The notes under the pieces: model-generated
Databases searched by the model: none
What the model was told of the DNA's origin: nothing
Seen by the model: only the letters and a program-made list of their open reading frames with translations
Shown: piece after piece, positions 1 to 11,357 of the stretch
How positions within the stretch are numbered: the stretch's first letter is position 1
Layout of the letters: each line of letters begins with the position of its first letter
Program-made: the position numbers and the translations under genes
Source of the DNA: Saccharum officinarum
Taxonomy: Eukaryota; Streptophyta; Magnoliopsida; Poales; Poaceae
Reading direction: 5' to 3'
Length of the DNA stretch: 64,000 nucleotides
Assembly (NCBI GenBank): GCA_020631735.1
Contig: CM036160.1
Location: forward strand, 4,076,407 to 4,140,406

Positions 1-1487
1 GCTAAGTCCCTTAACGACTGCCTTCCCCAAAAGCAAGCTAAGATAGGCTATAGCGGGCTAAGCCATCTAGCGGCTGAACAAAAATATACCAATCATCAAG
101 TAATTTTACACATAATAAACATCAAAGATATCAATACCAACTAACTAATACTCCCTTACTCCCTCCGTTCCAAATTATAGCTTGTTTGACCTTTTTGACC
201 TCAAGTTTGATCACTCGTCTTATTCAAAAAATTTGTGCAAATATAATCAAATTTAAGTCATTCTTAAAGAACTTTTTGTTAATAAAGCAAGCCACAACAA
301 AAAAAAGTAATATTTTAGATAAATTTTTTAATAAGATGAGTGGTTAAACTTGAGGTTGAGAAGGTTAAACGAACTATAATTTAGAACGGATTTAGTAAAA
401 GATGAACTATAATTTAGAACAGATTTAGTAAAAAATACATCAAAGTCTTACAGATATGAGATAAAAATGTCAGATTATTGCACCAACCTAGAACAGATAT
501 GATACTCTACTTGCTTCATGGGATAAATGCCAGTACATATAGAACAGACACCAGATCGAAGACGGACGCTTGCGGGTCACAGCTGCTTGGCGGCCAACAG
601 CAGCTGCCGTCGCAGCCGCGAGAACTCGCGTCGAGAGTTGAGACCGCCGCCGCCGGTCGAATCAACAGCAGCAGTAGCCGTCGGTCGAAGTAATCGCTAG
701 CGTCGAGACGGCCACCGCCGGTCGAAGCAGCAGTAGCAGCCGCCGCCGCCTGAAGAAATCCTCGCGTCGAGATTCAAAATGGGCGACTGTGGCTGTGGCT
801 AGGGTTTACTACCTCTCTAATTGCAGTGCATTGACTGGATTTGGGCTGGCGCGTGATTTGGGCCGGACGTTGCTGAAAGCCCACGCGAGTTTGGCCTGAT
901 AGTGGCGCTAAGAGGACTCCAGTTTAGCGCCATGAACCTCTATATTCATCCTCTATACGTCCTAGTCAGCAAGATTCTCTCCTCTATATTTAATTCTCCT
1001 GCACTCATCCATCCTCTATATTATCCTCTATCCACTCTATCCACTGTGGGACCCACTTGTCATTTTATCTAAATATATCCATGTGTGATCTAGTTTTGAA
1101 GGATTTATTAAGACGAATTTAATGGTGCAATCGAAATTTAATTTGGATTTTTGGTTTGTGAGTTATATCATTTTTTCCTTTGTTTAGCTAGTGGGGCCTG
1201 CCACTGCACACTATAGAGTAAGCACTGTACTACTCTAAATATAGAGTGAGAGAAAGGATAGAGTATCGTTTTAGAGTACCCAGTGCATCAGTTTTTACTC
1301 TATATTCATACTCTAAAGCTTTAGAGTATCCTTTAGAGTATCTCACTGTGGGTAGTCTTAGCGCGCTTTTAGCTGCTATTAGCGGTAAATTCCATTTAGC
1401 GCAAAATCTGTCGTAGCTTAGCGATGGATCTCCACAGACGCTATGTCCCGCTATAGCGGGGGCTAAATCCCGTTATTTAGAACTTTG
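1..1487. repeat. TE-like DNA rich in TAGCGG motifs, unclassified
   Basis: Both ends of this stretch are built from related short words: 'tatagcgggctaag' near 50-65 and 'cgctatagcgggggctaa' near 1451-1469, with many 'tagcg' words at 1369-1470. Clusters of one short motif near both ends are typical of DNA transposon subterminal regions, but I cannot see a matching terminal inverted repeat or a target duplication, and the left end may lie outside the window. Between them are a Stowaway MITE (separate entry), a GC-rich CAG/CCG-rich stretch (590-770) and an AT-rich part with repeated 'ctctata/tagagta' words (940-1350). No gene is supported. A related word set appears at 48420-48830. Confidence 0.3.
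159..395. mobile_element. Stowaway-like MITE
   Basis: The left end begins with the Stowaway terminal sequence CTCCCTCCGTTCC directly after a TA dinucleotide (157-158). The right end is its imperfect reverse complement (TATAATTTAGAACGGA...), followed by TA (396-397). The interior is AT-rich and about 237 bp long, with no coding capacity. A second copy of the right end (TATAATTTAGAACAGA) follows directly at 396-430, so the 3' end appears duplicated. The family assignment (Tc1/mariner-derived Stowaway, TA target) follows from the terminus and the TA flanks. Confidence 0.7.
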
Positions 1488-1503
1488 GGAAAAAAATCAT
1501 TCA

Positions 1504-1641
1504 GGTATCGTTTGGATATAGTCTAATTCGCATCAATCTACATGTGTTAGGGTGGATTGGAGTAGAACTTAAACTAAATTCCACCCTAATCCACCGTGAC
1601 ACATGTGAATTGAGGTGAATCCGATAACATCCAAACGAGCC
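1504..1641. mobile_element. Short fold-back MITE
   Basis: A 138-bp inverted repeat. The left arm starts 'ggtatcgtttggata' and runs into 'catcaatctacatgtg'. The right arm is its imperfect reverse complement and ends 'ccaaacgagcc'. The sequence would fold into a hairpin with a short loop around 1560-1580. There is no ORF. The superfamily is unclear because I see no convincing target duplication. Confidence 0.5.
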
Positions 1642-1642
1642 T

Positions 1643-2010
1643 AAGAGGGACCAAAGTAAGAAAAAATACACATGCGACTACGCAAGACACTTCAACCATG
1701 CTAGTTGAGAAAATTCTCAACCCTGCGGGGATTTTTTTTGTGCCTAGATGGGAATGCACGAACAGTTCTCGGTGCACCAATGTTATTTGGAAAAAAACCA
1801 TTAAGAGACCAAAGTAAATAAAATACACATACGAGACATCTCAACCATGCTAGTTGAGAAAATCCTTGAATCCCGTGGGGATTTTTCTTGTGCCTACATG
1901 CGAATGCACAAATGTTATTTGGAAAAAAAAAATGTCAGTAAAAGAGACCAAAGTAAGAAAAAAATACACACATGAGACACCTCAACCATGCTAGTTGAGA
2001 AAACCCCCGA
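1643..2010. repeat. Tandem repeat, three units of about 140-155 bp
   Basis: Three consecutive units share the words 'gagaccaaagtaa', 'aaatacaca' and 'caaccatgctagttgagaaaa' (near 1650, 1804 and 1947). The first two also share 'ggggattttt', 'gtgcctaga/catg' and 'tgttatttggaaaaaa'. The third breaks off after 'gttgagaaaac'. The units are AT-rich and diverged. An open frame on the minus strand across 1586-1828 is a by-product of the repeat and has no recognisable domain. Confidence 0.7.
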
Positions 2011-2310
2011 AAACCCTCAATTGCTTCCCTCGACTAGGTTCCAACCGCCGAGCTACTTCAGTGACATTGTCAATCTCTTGGTCAACATAATATAGTCTTT
2101 TGTTGTTCGTGTAATAGTGTTTAATGCTTATAGGGAGCGTTTGCACATGTGTTGCATTTTGTATTTTGGATAGAGAAACTAAAAGAACAAATGTATTACC
2201 GCCTGTTGATTTTTTATCGGGGAACTTTTTATAGTATATGGATATGGAAATTAGATCGATTCAATTCAACAACTCCCTCATTTCGCAGACTCTGGAGATT
2301 TGTTATTTTT
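2011..2310. other. Upstream intergenic DNA of F-box gene A
   Basis: AT-rich sequence without a recognisable gene or repeat end. It should contain the upstream regulatory region of the F-box gene that follows. Confidence 0.4.
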
Positions 2311-2333
2311 TATATTATAAGATAATATTATAA
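2311..2333 (+). promoter_or_regulatory. Candidate TATA region of F-box gene A
   Basis: The AT stretch 'tatattataag...attataaag' lies about 240 bp upstream of the chosen ATG at 2569. A start site near 2350-2365 would give a roughly 200-nt 5' UTR. That UTR holds two copies of a 'gcgggtcccact ... gagccgtggacgctccgcca' block. AT-rich context makes chance TATA words common, so this is only a candidate. Confidence 0.3.
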
Positions 2334-2354
2334 AGTCATGAAGCGCCAATTACA

Positions 2355-2558
2355 CTGTCGTGCGGGTCCCACTCTTCCTCCATTTCCCTTGTCCAAACCA
2401 GAGCCGTGGACGCTCCGCCATGACGTTGACGGCGCCGTCGGCACGCGGTTCCCATACTCTGTCCTGCGGGTCCCACTGTGTTTCCGTTTTCCACCCTGCC
2501 AGTCTGCCTCTAGCTGTTTTTCCCTTTCGCAAACGAGAGCCGTGGACGCTCCGCCACA
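2355..2558 (+). repeat. Tandem duplication in the 5' leader of F-box gene A
   Basis: The words 'tgcgggtcccact' and 'gagccgtggacgctccgcca' occur in the same order twice: at about 2359-2421 and again at about 2465-2556. This is an imperfect direct duplication with a unit of roughly 110-135 bp. It lies upstream of the ATG that begins the F-box, which supports treating this stretch as leader, although the frame stays open through it from 2338. Confidence 0.6.
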
Positions 2559-2568
2559 GCCCCCACCC

Positions 2569-3718
2569 ATGGCGCCGCCGCAGCTGCCGGACGAGATTGT
2601 CGAGGACATCCTCCTCCGCTTCCCACCCGACCACCCTGCGCACCTCGTCCGCGCGGCCCTTGTCTGCAAGAACTGGTCCCGTCTCATCGCGGGTGGCGAC
2701 TTCCGCCGCCGATACCGGCAGCGCCACCGGGAGCGGGAGCTCCCCGTGCTGGGGCTCGTCGCCAACCTGGCTGACACCGGCGGCGCGGCCCGCTTCGTCC
2801 CCACGCGCTGCGCCTTCCGCCCGGCCCGCGCCGACCGCCCCGGCTACCGCGCGCACGACGCCCGCCACGGCCGCGTCCTCCTCAACAGGATACGCGCGCC
2901 CCCAGGCCAGGAGGCGGCGGAGGACTCCGCCCTCGCGGTCTGGGACCCCATCGCCGGTGAGCAGCGGCCCCTGCCCCTCCTGCCTCGGCCCCAGTACGTG
3001 CGCACATGGAACGCCGCGGTGCTCTGCGCCGCCGCCACTGCCGGCTGCGACCACCTCGACTGCCACCGGGAGCCCTTCCGCGTCGTCTTCGTCGGCATCG
3101 ACGCCAAGGAGATGTTCGCCCACGTCTACTCTTCGGAGTCCGCCGCGTGGAGCGAGGCAACAACCGCAGATCTCCCAGGCGATGACCAACTCGACGTCTC
3201 CATGCCCGGCGTTGTGGCCGGTGACGCGCTCTACTTCCTGCTCCACGGGGAGACCAGGATACTCAGGTGCGATTCGGCCACGTGGGAGATGTCTGTGGTT
3301 TGGCTACCGCGTATTACCTCCTATGCTCCGCGCATCGTGCTCATGACAATGGAGGACGGTGGGCTGGGATTTGCGCAGGTGGACTTGAATTGTACACTCA
3401 GAATCTGGTCCATGAAGATTCGTCCTGACGGTGGTGTGGGGGCAGATGGAGATACGCGAGTGTGGGTGATAAGCAGAGCCATCGACCTCAAGACGCAGCT
3501 CTTTACTCCTAGGCAGCTCCCTCCTCATGCCCTTCGTTTTGATGCCTCACCACTGTGTGTGGTGGTTGCCTTTGCGGATGGCGCCGGCGTCATCTTCCTC
3601 AAGACAAACGATGCTCTCTACTCTTTTGATCTCAAGTCTGATCCAAGGAAGGCCGTGAAGGTTGACATGAGCAGTGGCTTCTACGACATTATTCCCTACA
3701 TGAGCTTCTACACTCCAG
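2569..3718 (+). CDS. F-box protein A, exon 1
   Basis: This encodes an F-box protein, expected to be the substrate-recruiting subunit of an SCF (SKP1-CUL1-F-box) E3 ubiquitin ligase. The ATG at 2569 is chosen because the F-box follows at once: residues 5-45 read PDEIVEDILLRFPP ... RAALVCKNWSRLIAGG, the normal F-box pattern. The roughly 380-residue remainder resembles the plant F-box families with a degenerate beta-propeller or DUF1618-like C-terminus (for example 'FVGIDAKEMFAHVYSSES' and 'SFYDIIPYMSFYTPG'), but no Kelch or LRR units are clear. An upstream ATG at 2338 keeps the frame open for 77 further residues; they look like leader. The frame also runs on to 3861, but the paralogue shows that ACTCCAG|GTAC at 3718/3719 is a splice donor. 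No stop or shift is seen, unlike copies B and C. The target is unknown. Confidence 0.85.
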
Positions 3719-4122
3719 GTACTGTACACCGTTGTCATTTCTCTATAAAATTTGGATTTGTACTTTTATATAGGCACGCTGGCAGTTGCAGCCAATATTC
3801 AGTATGGGGAAAATTTTGGTTGGTCACAAGAAATTATAGACAATCTGCTCCAGAACAATGATTTTCATTAAATTGTTTTCTCTCAATGCCATACTGCTGA
3901 AACTATGATGCACACCCACTGTCATGTACTCTATTTCGTTATGTCCACTGTTGACTTTGACTACATATACATGCTGTAGGAATTTCTTCATCTGTTATAC
4001 TACCTTTTATGGACACATGATGGGATCCACAGAACCTATCTAGCAGGAAATAAACTGTAAAAGGCCATTACCTAGTACCAGTATGATCGAGATTTCTGCA
4101 CTCCAGTTATCAGCCTCACACA
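3719..4122 (+). other. Intron of F-box gene A, original sequence before the insertions
   Basis: This stretch aligns with the intron of copies B and C (for example 'ggaatttcttcatctgttatac', 'aaaggccattacctagta', 'actccagttatca'). The match stops at 4122, where an LTR begins, and resumes around 19985 ('gatgtcacttaacaac'). Confidence 0.75.
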
Positions 4123-4404
4123 TGTTAGAGGCGTATGTCATGGGTCTACCTAGTGGCTAATTAATAGCCACCATCCTTGCCTTAGTTAGCTGATTGGATT
4201 AGTTTGAACAGGTCGGAGGAATAATAGGAAAGAAGAAAGGAATTATAGGAAGTGTTAGCCAGAGGAGGTTATTTATTTGTAATCCGAATGGGATTACTGA
4301 AAAAAAGCAGGAATTAGAAGGAAAACCTTCCCTCTTGCTCGGGCAAGGGCAAGGCCCTAGGCTGGCACCCTCTCTCCCACTCAACCATAGCTGCCACCAT
4401 AACA
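4123..4404 (+). repeat. LTR 1 of the non-autonomous element
   Basis: 282 bp, TGTTAGAGGC ... CCATAACA. It aligns along its length with LTR2 and LTR3 (shared 'gccttagttagct', 'ggattagttt', 'ctatttatttgtaa', 'aaggccctagg'). It lacks the 'ctcaattagaggcaaatct' stretch present in the other two, so it has an internal deletion. Confidence 0.8.
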
Positions 4405-4751
4405 TCTGGTATCGAAGATGCCAGGTTCTGATGGGCGACAAGTAGCTGAAGGTGCCGCCACCAGATCCCATCACCAAGGTGCTGGCCGACCTCGCCGAGC
4501 AGATGGTGCCTTTGGGCATGTGTAGAGGCCCTAGAATCCCAACCGCCGGCCACCAACACCACCATGCTGCCGGTGTTCACCTGTGTCTTTGTCAGTCTCT
4601 AGGACGGCAGCCGTCTCGATGCCAAATTTGAAGATAAAGGAGATTGTGTGGGAGGAGTAGAGTAAAAAGAGTGCCCGCCAGGTATCGGCGCCGATGAGGT
4701 GGCAGGCCACTGCGCGCAGCCTCCTAGTGTGTCGGCGGGTGCAAGTGATGC
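4405..4751 (+). mobile_element. Internal region, 5' part of first copy
   Basis: It starts with the PBS-like tggtatcgaagatgcc (4407-4422), similar to the plant tRNA-iMet PBS TGGTATCAGAGC. It then aligns with 18513-18860 of the second copy. There is no intact ORF on the plus strand. It ends with the TGC target duplication (4749-4751) of the CACTA element. Confidence 0.7.
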
Positions 4752-4914
4752 CACTAGCATAGCATCGATTTTCTTAGGCGGTCAAAAAAGCTTTACACAG
4801 AGGGGCAGCTCGTCCGCCTCAAAGCCTACGCCTGTGTTAATCAAAATTTCATGAGACGGGCCATAATGCCTGCCTCCGGAAATGAATAATAGCAAACAAA
4901 AAAAATCCCATTGG

Positions 4915-7652
4915 TGTCACACCCATTTATCGACCAAATGGAATGCATACACTTATGTGCGCCCAGAGATCAATCACACATAAGTTCACAAATTATAACA
5001 GAAGTATCATCACAAATGTTATTACATCACGATATTTAAACACATAGTCTTAACACAAACGTAGCGGAAGTATAAATAAAAATCTCTCGTGGTAGCTCCA
5101 GTCACAGGTACATTGACTGGTTGACAGCAAGACTAGTAATCTTCAGGGAAGTAGGCGTAGTAGTCACTATTACCTCCATCTGTTACCCATCCGGGATTTT
5201 TATCCAAGTAAGAGAAATAAACAAGCGTAAGTACATCTCGTACTCAACAAGTGTAACATGGGGTTCATGAGGCTCAAAAAGGCATATTCATTGGTTTATC
5301 AGCATGTAGCTTTTAGTTAGCATGATTTTAGCATAACAATAGCATCAAATTGTCTCAATATAAACATTAAACATATGATCCATGTGAAATGATTAATGAA
5401 TAGCAAAAACATAATTATAAACAATTATTCAACTATTCCATAAGGGTCCAAGGCCACTCGTGACCGTGAGCACGGCTGTTATAACAGTTTTACACTCTGC
5501 AGAGGTTGTACACTTTCACTGTGAGTCGTGTTACCCAAATGCCCGGGTTAATTACTCCCAAAACACTACCAAGGTGAGCAGGCAGGGTAAACACTATGAA
5601 GTCTTTCGAAGGTTCGTCTAACAAGTTAGGGCCATTAGATTCACTCGGCAAACAGATGTAGAGCCCCCTTCCTGATGGCACAATAACACGCAGCCTATAC
5701 ACATGAGGACAGAGGCCGCACTATACCCGATTCGTCAAGCCATTCTTACGCCATAAAGGAATACCTCTAACAAGCTAGAAAAGGTCCTTCTATATGACTA
5801 AAGCCAGAGCCATATAGCCCCCACAGTTGTACTGTAAATCCCGGATTGTCGCTTATAGATGAGTCCTTATGGAGAGTAACAAGAGCACCAAAATAACACC
5901 ATGCTCTAGTACCCTTAAACAGTAATAAAATCATCTTTTAATGTTTATTGCATATTCCATTAGTCAAATTACATGATCATAGTTCATGTTGAGCACTAGC
6001 AATACTAATCCATGCAGTATAATAGGTATCAAGGAATAAGATCAACTCTAAGTCATCCTTAACAAGGAAACATATGCATAATGATATTATTTGCTTATTG
6101 TGAATAGGACAACAAGGAAATCCCATGCTATACTTGCCTTGCTCAAACTGGTCCTGAAGATCTTGCTCGTAGTAAAGCTCTTGATCTCCAACGAATTTCT
6201 CACCGTCTAAACTCGATCAACCAATATCAACAACACACATCCAGAGGCAATCATGCATAGACAAACAAGACTATAATTAGAACATTACACCAACAGTAAG
6301 AAAATAAGATAAAAAGTCTTTAAAATGAATCTACAACTCGCTAGGATCACACAGACGCGAAGATCACGAAAATCGGAACTAAAACGACAAAGTTATGAAT
6401 TTCCAAAGATTTCCTATAGAAAAATAAATACTTTAATAAAAACTCGAAAATAAATTAATCCAAACCTACTGTACAGTTGTATAATTACATAGAACTCGCA
6501 AATATGAATCTAACGCAATTTGAATGGACCAAATCGGAGCTAAAACGAAGATTCTACAACTAAAACAATCTGAATGGCAAAACTGTAAATATCAGAAAGC
6601 GTATTTTTCTTTTTCCGAAACGAATTACGTTTTCAATAAATCAAAACGTATTTTTCCAGATTACGCTTTGGACCGCGGGTTACATACTTAAAAACTTTAG
6701 GGTTTCTTTTGCAAAATCACCAGCGAACCGGTATCTTCTATTTACAGCCGTTAGATCTAAAACGAACGGTCCAGATTGGATCTGGGGAAAACGGGCGGCG
6801 CTCCGGCCGGAATCGGGCCCGACGGCGAGCTTCCACGGCGGCGCCATCGCTGGAAAAATACAGAACACGGCTCCGGCCACTATTCGACGAAAGGGATACA
6901 CCGGGAGGTAGCTGGAAGCAAGGCGAACTCACCCCAGGCAATAACTAGGGCACGGGTTGGACGAGGACGGCGGCGTGCTTGCGGTGGCGGACAGTGGAGG
7001 CGGTGGCACGTGCGGTGGCTCGACGAGACGACCAAAACGGCTCAAAAGGGATGGGTTGGATGCGGAATAGCACAGGGGTCCCGTTTTTATAGCCCGGAGG
7101 CGCGAGGAAACAAGGAAAGGGAGGGATTCGAGATGGATTCGGCGACGGTAAACATGGAAAGGGAAGCCGGCGTTCGGCGTGGGGAAGAAGATGAAGGCTG
7201 AGCCGCTGACGCGTGGGCCCCGGATGTCAGCGTCACGCCGGAAAGAAGGAAGGCGCGCGCGCGATGCTGGGCCAACAGGCCGCGACTTGGGCTCGGCCCA
7301 GGAGGAGGATGCGGGCGCGGAAAGGTAAGCGGGCCGCATGCTGAGCAGGCCGAGACGGCGGGCTGCGGCTGTGTTGGGCCAAAATCCAAATAATCTGACT
7401 TTTCTTTTTTTTTCCAATTTTTCTCAAATTCCTTTTTCAAATGATTTTCAAATCAAATTTGAATTTGATTGAAACCACTCAATACAAAACTTCAAATGCA
7501 GCAGCATGAATGCACAAACATGTTTCTACCCTTATATTTGATTTTAAATTTATAAAAATTATTCTTATTCTAAATTTTGCATGCTTCACAAAAATAAATA
7601 TAAAAATCATGTTTTTCCTATTTTTTTCTTTTTAAATTTTTAGGGTGTTACA
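4915..7652 (-). repeat. 3' LTR of the chromovirus
   Basis: 2738 bp, nearly identical to 13853-16594. It contains a TATA-like word on the minus strand (ctataaaaacggg, 7082-7094) and a GC-rich stretch (6780-7380) whose open frames on both strands are not genes. The outer end abuts ATTGG (4910-4914). Confidence 0.92.
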
Positions 7653-7689
7653 ATTCTACCCCCTTAAGATGAATCTCGTCCCGAGATTC
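7653..7689 (-). promoter_or_regulatory. Polypurine tract and adjacent hairpin
   Basis: On the minus strand the sequence just inside the 3' LTR reads ...CATCTTAAGGGGGTAGAAT, a polypurine tract used to prime plus-strand DNA synthesis. Directly upstream (7671-7689) is a 19-nt palindrome, 8-bp arms GAATCTCG/CGAGATTC around a 3-nt centre. The same palindrome lies at the same place in the element at 50530-59449. The pol stop codon is ten bases further upstream. Confidence 0.8.
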
Positions 7690-7698
7690 GACCGATGC

Positions 7699-10600
7699 TT
7701 ACTCAAACAGTTGCGGGTAGGTTTTTCTCAAATCCTCTTCTCGTTCCCAAGTAGCCTCTTCTGCTGTGTACCGATTCCATTGTACTTTACACATTTTGAT
7801 TGTTCTACTTCTTGTGACTCTGTCCGCAGTCTCTAAAATTTTAACCGGAAACTCTTCATATGTAAGATCCTCCTTAACAGTGAGTTCCTCTAATGGAATC
7901 TGCTCCTCTGGTACTCGTAAACATTTCTTTAATTGAGACACATGGAACACATCATGTACACCTGCCAAACTTTCAGGTAATTCCAACTGATATGCCACTT
8001 CACCACGTCTCTCTATAATCTTGAAAGGTCCAATATATCTTGGTGTCAATTTACCCTTCATGTTGAACCTCCTCACACTCCTCATGGGTGACACTTTCAA
8101 GTATACATAATCCCCTACCTCAAAAGTCAACTCCCTTCTGCGAGTATCAGCATAGCTTTTCTGTCTGGACTGTGCTATTTTTAGATTATCTCTAATCATT
8201 CTCACTTTCTTTTCAGCATCCTTTAATACATCAGGCCCATACACTTGACTCTCCCCTGTCTGATTCCAGAACAACGGGGTCCTACATTTTCGTCCATACA
8301 GAGCCTCAAACGGTGCCATTTGAAGACTCTTCTGATAACTATTGTTATAAGAGAACTCTGCATAAGGCAAACTCTTATCCCAACTAGTACCATATTGTAA
8401 AGCACAAGCTCTCAACATATCTTCCAATATCTGATTAATTCTCTCCGTTTGACCATCTGTCTGAGGATGATAAGCTGTACTAAAATTTAATTTGGTTCCC
8501 AATGATTCATGTATCTTTTGCCAATAATGAGATGTAAACTGAGTACCTCGATCAGACACAATCTTTTTAGGTACTCCATGTAGACTCACTATTCTTTCCA
8601 TATACAATTCTGCCAACTTCGCACTGCTATATGTAGTCTTCACAGGCAGAAAATGAGCAACCTTAGTCAGACGATCCACTATCACCCAAATTGAATCATA
8701 TCCTCTTTGAGTCCGTGGCAACCCAACTATAAAGTCCATACCAACCTCTTCCCATTTCCATTCGGGTATCTGCATAGGCTGTAACAATCCTGCAGGTCTC
8801 TGATGTTCCGCTTTCACCCTTTGACAAGTATCACACAAAGCAACATACTCAGCAACATCTCTTTTTAAACCATACCACCAATATTTCTCTCTCAGATCCA
8901 AGTACATCTTAGTACTCCCCGGATGTATGGAATAAGCTGACTCATGAGCTTCACGCAGAATTACCATTCTGATATCCTTATCTTCGGGCACACACAGCCT
9001 TTTTCCAAACCATAGCGTACCATTATCATCCTTACGGAATCCTGGAGATTTACCTTTCGCTATGTTTTCAGCTATCTCTCTCAACTTTTCATCCTTCTGC
9101 TGACCTTTACAGATCTCTTGCTCTAGAGTAGGCTCTAATACTAATTCCACTGTATTGGTGGTAAATCCTAAGTTCAGATGCTTGCACTCGGCACACAATT
9201 CCTTTGGCATAGGCATTACTTGTATTTCATTTGCATAACTTTTCCTACTAAGAGCATCAGCAACAACGTTGGCCTTTCCTGGATGATAATGCACCTCTAT
9301 ATCATAGTCTTTTATCAACTCCAACCATCTACGCTGCCTCAAGTTCAGATCCGTTTGAGTGAAGATATACCTTAAACTCTTGTGATCAGTGTATATATCA
9401 CTCTTGTGTCCAATCAAATAATGTCTCCATATCTTTAATGCATGAACTACTGCAGCTAATTCCAAATCATGAGTAGGGTAATTTAACTCATGCTTCCTCA
9501 ACTGCCTCGATGCATATGCCACAACTCTACCTTCTTGCATCAGTACACATCCCAAACCCAATCGAGATGCATCACAATAGATAGAGAAAGGTTTACTCAG
9601 ATCTGGCAAAACTAAGACGGGTGCAGTCGTCAATCTCTTCTTTAGCTCCTCAAAATTGGCCTGACACTTCTCGGACCACACAAACTTGGCATTCTTCTCC
9701 AATAATGCAGTCATTGGTTTTGCAAGCTTTGAAAATCCCTCTATAAATCTTCTATAATAACCAGCTAATCCCAAGAAGCTACGGATCTCACTCACATTGA
9801 TGGGTGGTTTCCAATTCAATACATCTTTCACCTTGCCAGGATCTACTGATATTCCTCCATTAGAGACAATATGACCCAGAAAAGAAACTTCCTTCAACCA
9901 AAACTCACATTTACTCCTCTTTGCATATAGTTGGTGTTCTCTAAGCTTCTGCAAGACCAACCTCAAATGTTCCGCATGTTCTTCCTCATTCTTGGAAAAT
10001 ACTAGAATATCATCGATGAATACCACTACAAACTTATCCAGATATTCCATGAACACCTTATTCATTAAGTACATGAAGTATGCAGGGGCATTAGTCAAAC
10101 CAAAAGACATTACCGTATACTCATACAACCCATACCGTGTGGTAAAAGCTGTCTTTGGTACATCACTAGCACGAATCTTCAACTGATGATATCCAGAACG
10201 AAGATCAATCTTGGAAAATACACAAGCTCCTCTCAACTGATCAAACAGGTCATCAATCCTAGGCAATGGGTACTTGTTCTTAATAGTAACCTCATTAAGA
10301 GACCGATAATCTACACACATCCTCTGAGTTCCATCTTTCTTATCCACAAAAATCACTGGTGCTCCCCAAGGTGAAGAACTAGGACGAATAAAACCCTTAT
10401 CCTGCAACTCCTTGATTTGTTTCTTAAGTTCTTCTAATTCATTTACTCCCATTCTATATGGACGCTTAGCTATAGGTGCAGTTCCAGGTAATAATTCAAT
10501 AATAAATTCAATGTCACGGTCTGGTGGCATACCTGGCAATTCCTCTGGAAACACATCTGGAAACTCCTCCACAACTGGATCTTCCTGGTTGGCACCATCA

Positions 10601-10770
10601 TTGAGCTGGTTCACTGTAGCGGTCTCTTGTTTTTGCACTTTTACTTCAACCCTGATTCTATCACCCTTTGGTGTTGTCAGTACAACTGATTTATCCTTAC
10701 ACTGAATCTCTGCTTGTTGTTGCATCATCCAATCCATTCCCAATATAAGATCAATCCCAGCTGTTCTCAA
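7699..10770 (-). CDS. pol: Chromovirus pol: RT, RNase H, integrase, chromodomain
   Basis: A 1023-residue open frame on the minus strand. Reverse transcriptase spans roughly residues 90-340, with the finger motif [18 protein letters not shown] and the catalytic FIDDILVFS at about residue 251. RNase H follows ([10 protein letters not shown] near 397). Integrase has the zinc-binding H-H-C-C set ([10 protein letters not shown] ... CDTC near 607-650) and the DDE residues ([16 protein letters not shown] near 738; the E in [10 protein letters not shown]). The last 70 residues form a chromodomain-like end ([22 protein letters not shown]), thought to steer integration to marked chromatin. The first residues (DLILGMDW) are the end of the protease domain, and the upstream protease part is in another frame. 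No stop occurs inside. The real translation product is a gag-pol polyprotein, so the listed start is only the first Met of the open frame. Confidence 0.92.
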   Translation of the reverse strand: MRTAGIDLILGMDWMMQQQAEIQCKDKSVVLTTPKGDRIRVEVKVQKQETATVNQLNDGANQEDPVVEEFPDVFPEELPGMPPDRDIEFIIELLPGTAPIAKRPYRMGVNELEELKKQIKELQDKGFIRPSSSPWGAPVIFVDKKDGTQRMCVDYRSLNEVTIKNKYPLPRIDDLFDQLRGACVFSKIDLRSGYHQLKIRASDVPKTAFTTRYGLYEYTVMSFGLTNAPAYFMYLMNKVFMEYLDKFVVVFIDDILVFSKNEEEHAEHLRLVLQKLREHQLYAKRSKCEFWLKEVSFLGHIVSNGGISVDPGKVKDVLNWKPPINVSEIRSFLGLAGYYRRFIEGFSKLAKPMTALLEKNAKFVWSEKCQANFEELKKRLTTAPVLVLPDLSKPFSIYCDASRLGLGCVLMQEGRVVAYASRQLRKHELNYPTHDLELAAVVHALKIWRHYLIGHKSDIYTDHKSLRYIFTQTDLNLRQRRWLELIKDYDIEVHYHPGKANVVADALSRKSYANEIQVMPMPKELCAECKHLNLGFTTNTVELVLEPTLEQEICKGQQKDEKLREIAENIAKGKSPGFRKDDNGTLWFGKRLCVPEDKDIRMVILREAHESAYSIHPGSTKMYLDLREKYWWYGLKRDVAEYVALCDTCQRVKAEHQRPAGLLQPMQIPEWKWEEVGMDFIVGLPRTQRGYDSIWVIVDRLTKVAHFLPVKTTYSSAKLAELYMERIVSLHGVPKKIVSDRGTQFTSHYWQKIHESLGTKLNFSTAYHPQTDGQTERINQILEDMLRACALQYGTSWDKSLPYAEFSYNNSYQKSLQMAPFEALYGRKCRTPLFWNQTGESQVYGPDVLKDAEKKVRMIRDNLKIAQSRQKSYADTRRRELTFEVGDYVYLKVSPMRSVRRFNMKGKLTPRYIGPFKIIERRGEVAYQLELPESLAGVHDVFHVSQLKKCLRVPEEQIPLEELTVKEDLTYEEFPVKILETADRVTRSRTIKMCKVQWNRYTAEEATWEREEDLRKTYPQLFE

Positions 10771-10793
10771 TACTATAGGGCTAACTGTAAACT

Positions 10794-11357
10794 CTACCCC
10801 CTTAAGTTGAGACTAATCGGAAGACAGCGATAAGATGCTGGCATGCTTCCACCAGGTGAGTTTACTAAGATAGGATTCTTCATGGCACACAAATGGATTC
10901 TATGTATTCTAACAAATGATTGCGATATGAAAGACTGTGATGCTCCAGAATCGAAAAGAACAGTGGCGGGAGTAGAGTGGACATCGAACGTACCAAGCAT
11001 AACTTCTGGCTCCTCCACTGCAGTTTCCTGGGACAAGTGATTCACCCTTCCGGAGTTAGGTGCGGGCTTCTGGTGGCTGCTCTGTCCCTGGGGAGTCTGC
11101 TGGTTAAGCTTCTCCGGGCAATTGTAAGACAAGTGACCTTCTTTTCCACATCGGAAACACTTATTGGGGGTATTGGGAGCACTGGTCTTCATAGGAGTGC
11201 TATTGGAAGGACCCTGACGCTGCGCTTGATTTCCATTCTGCTGCGGTGGACGTTGGTTGCTATTCTGTGGCTGGAATGGGGGACGTTGCGGGAACTGTCC
11301 ACGGAATGGGGCCTGACCACGATTCCACTGTCCAGAGGGAGGCCTCTGCTGAGTATT
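10794..11357 (-). CDS. Gag 3' part with zinc knuckle, and protease (interrupted)
   Basis: This is the same frame as gag (11358-12116) beyond an in-frame stop. The open part 10794-11192 carries a CCHC zinc knuckle ([14 protein letters not shown]), which binds the RNA genome, then the aspartic protease active site ([12 protein letters not shown]), which cleaves the polyprotein. The frame ends at 10794 at a purine run (TTAAGGGGGTAG) and the protease continues in another frame in the pol ORF, a one-base break. The stretch 11193-11357 is Q/P/R-rich linker of gag. Whether the break is a programmed frameshift or a mutation cannot be decided from one copy; a mutation is more likely because chromoviruses usually have one continuous gag-pol frame. 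Confidence 0.8.
   Translation of the reverse strand, partial: NTQQRPPSGQWNRGQAPFRGQFPQRPPFQPQNSNQRPPQQNGNQAQRQGPSNSTPMKTSAPNTPNKCFRCGKEGHLSYNCPEKLNQQTPQGQSSHQKPAPNSGRVNHLSQETAVEEPEVMLGTFDVHSTPATVLFDSGASQSFISQSFVRIHRIHLCAMKNPILVNSPGGSMPASYRCLPISLNLRG

Noticed and set aside
2350..3246. Long open frames antisense and in the second forward frame of the F-box exon
   Set aside because: They are G/A/R- or S/P/T-rich shadows of a GC-rich gene with third-position GC bias; only the frame with the F-box has a real domain.
6680..7440. Open frames up to 166 codons on both strands inside the chromovirus LTR
   Set aside because: They recur almost unchanged at 15619-16381 because the LTR is repeated; low complexity and no domain.
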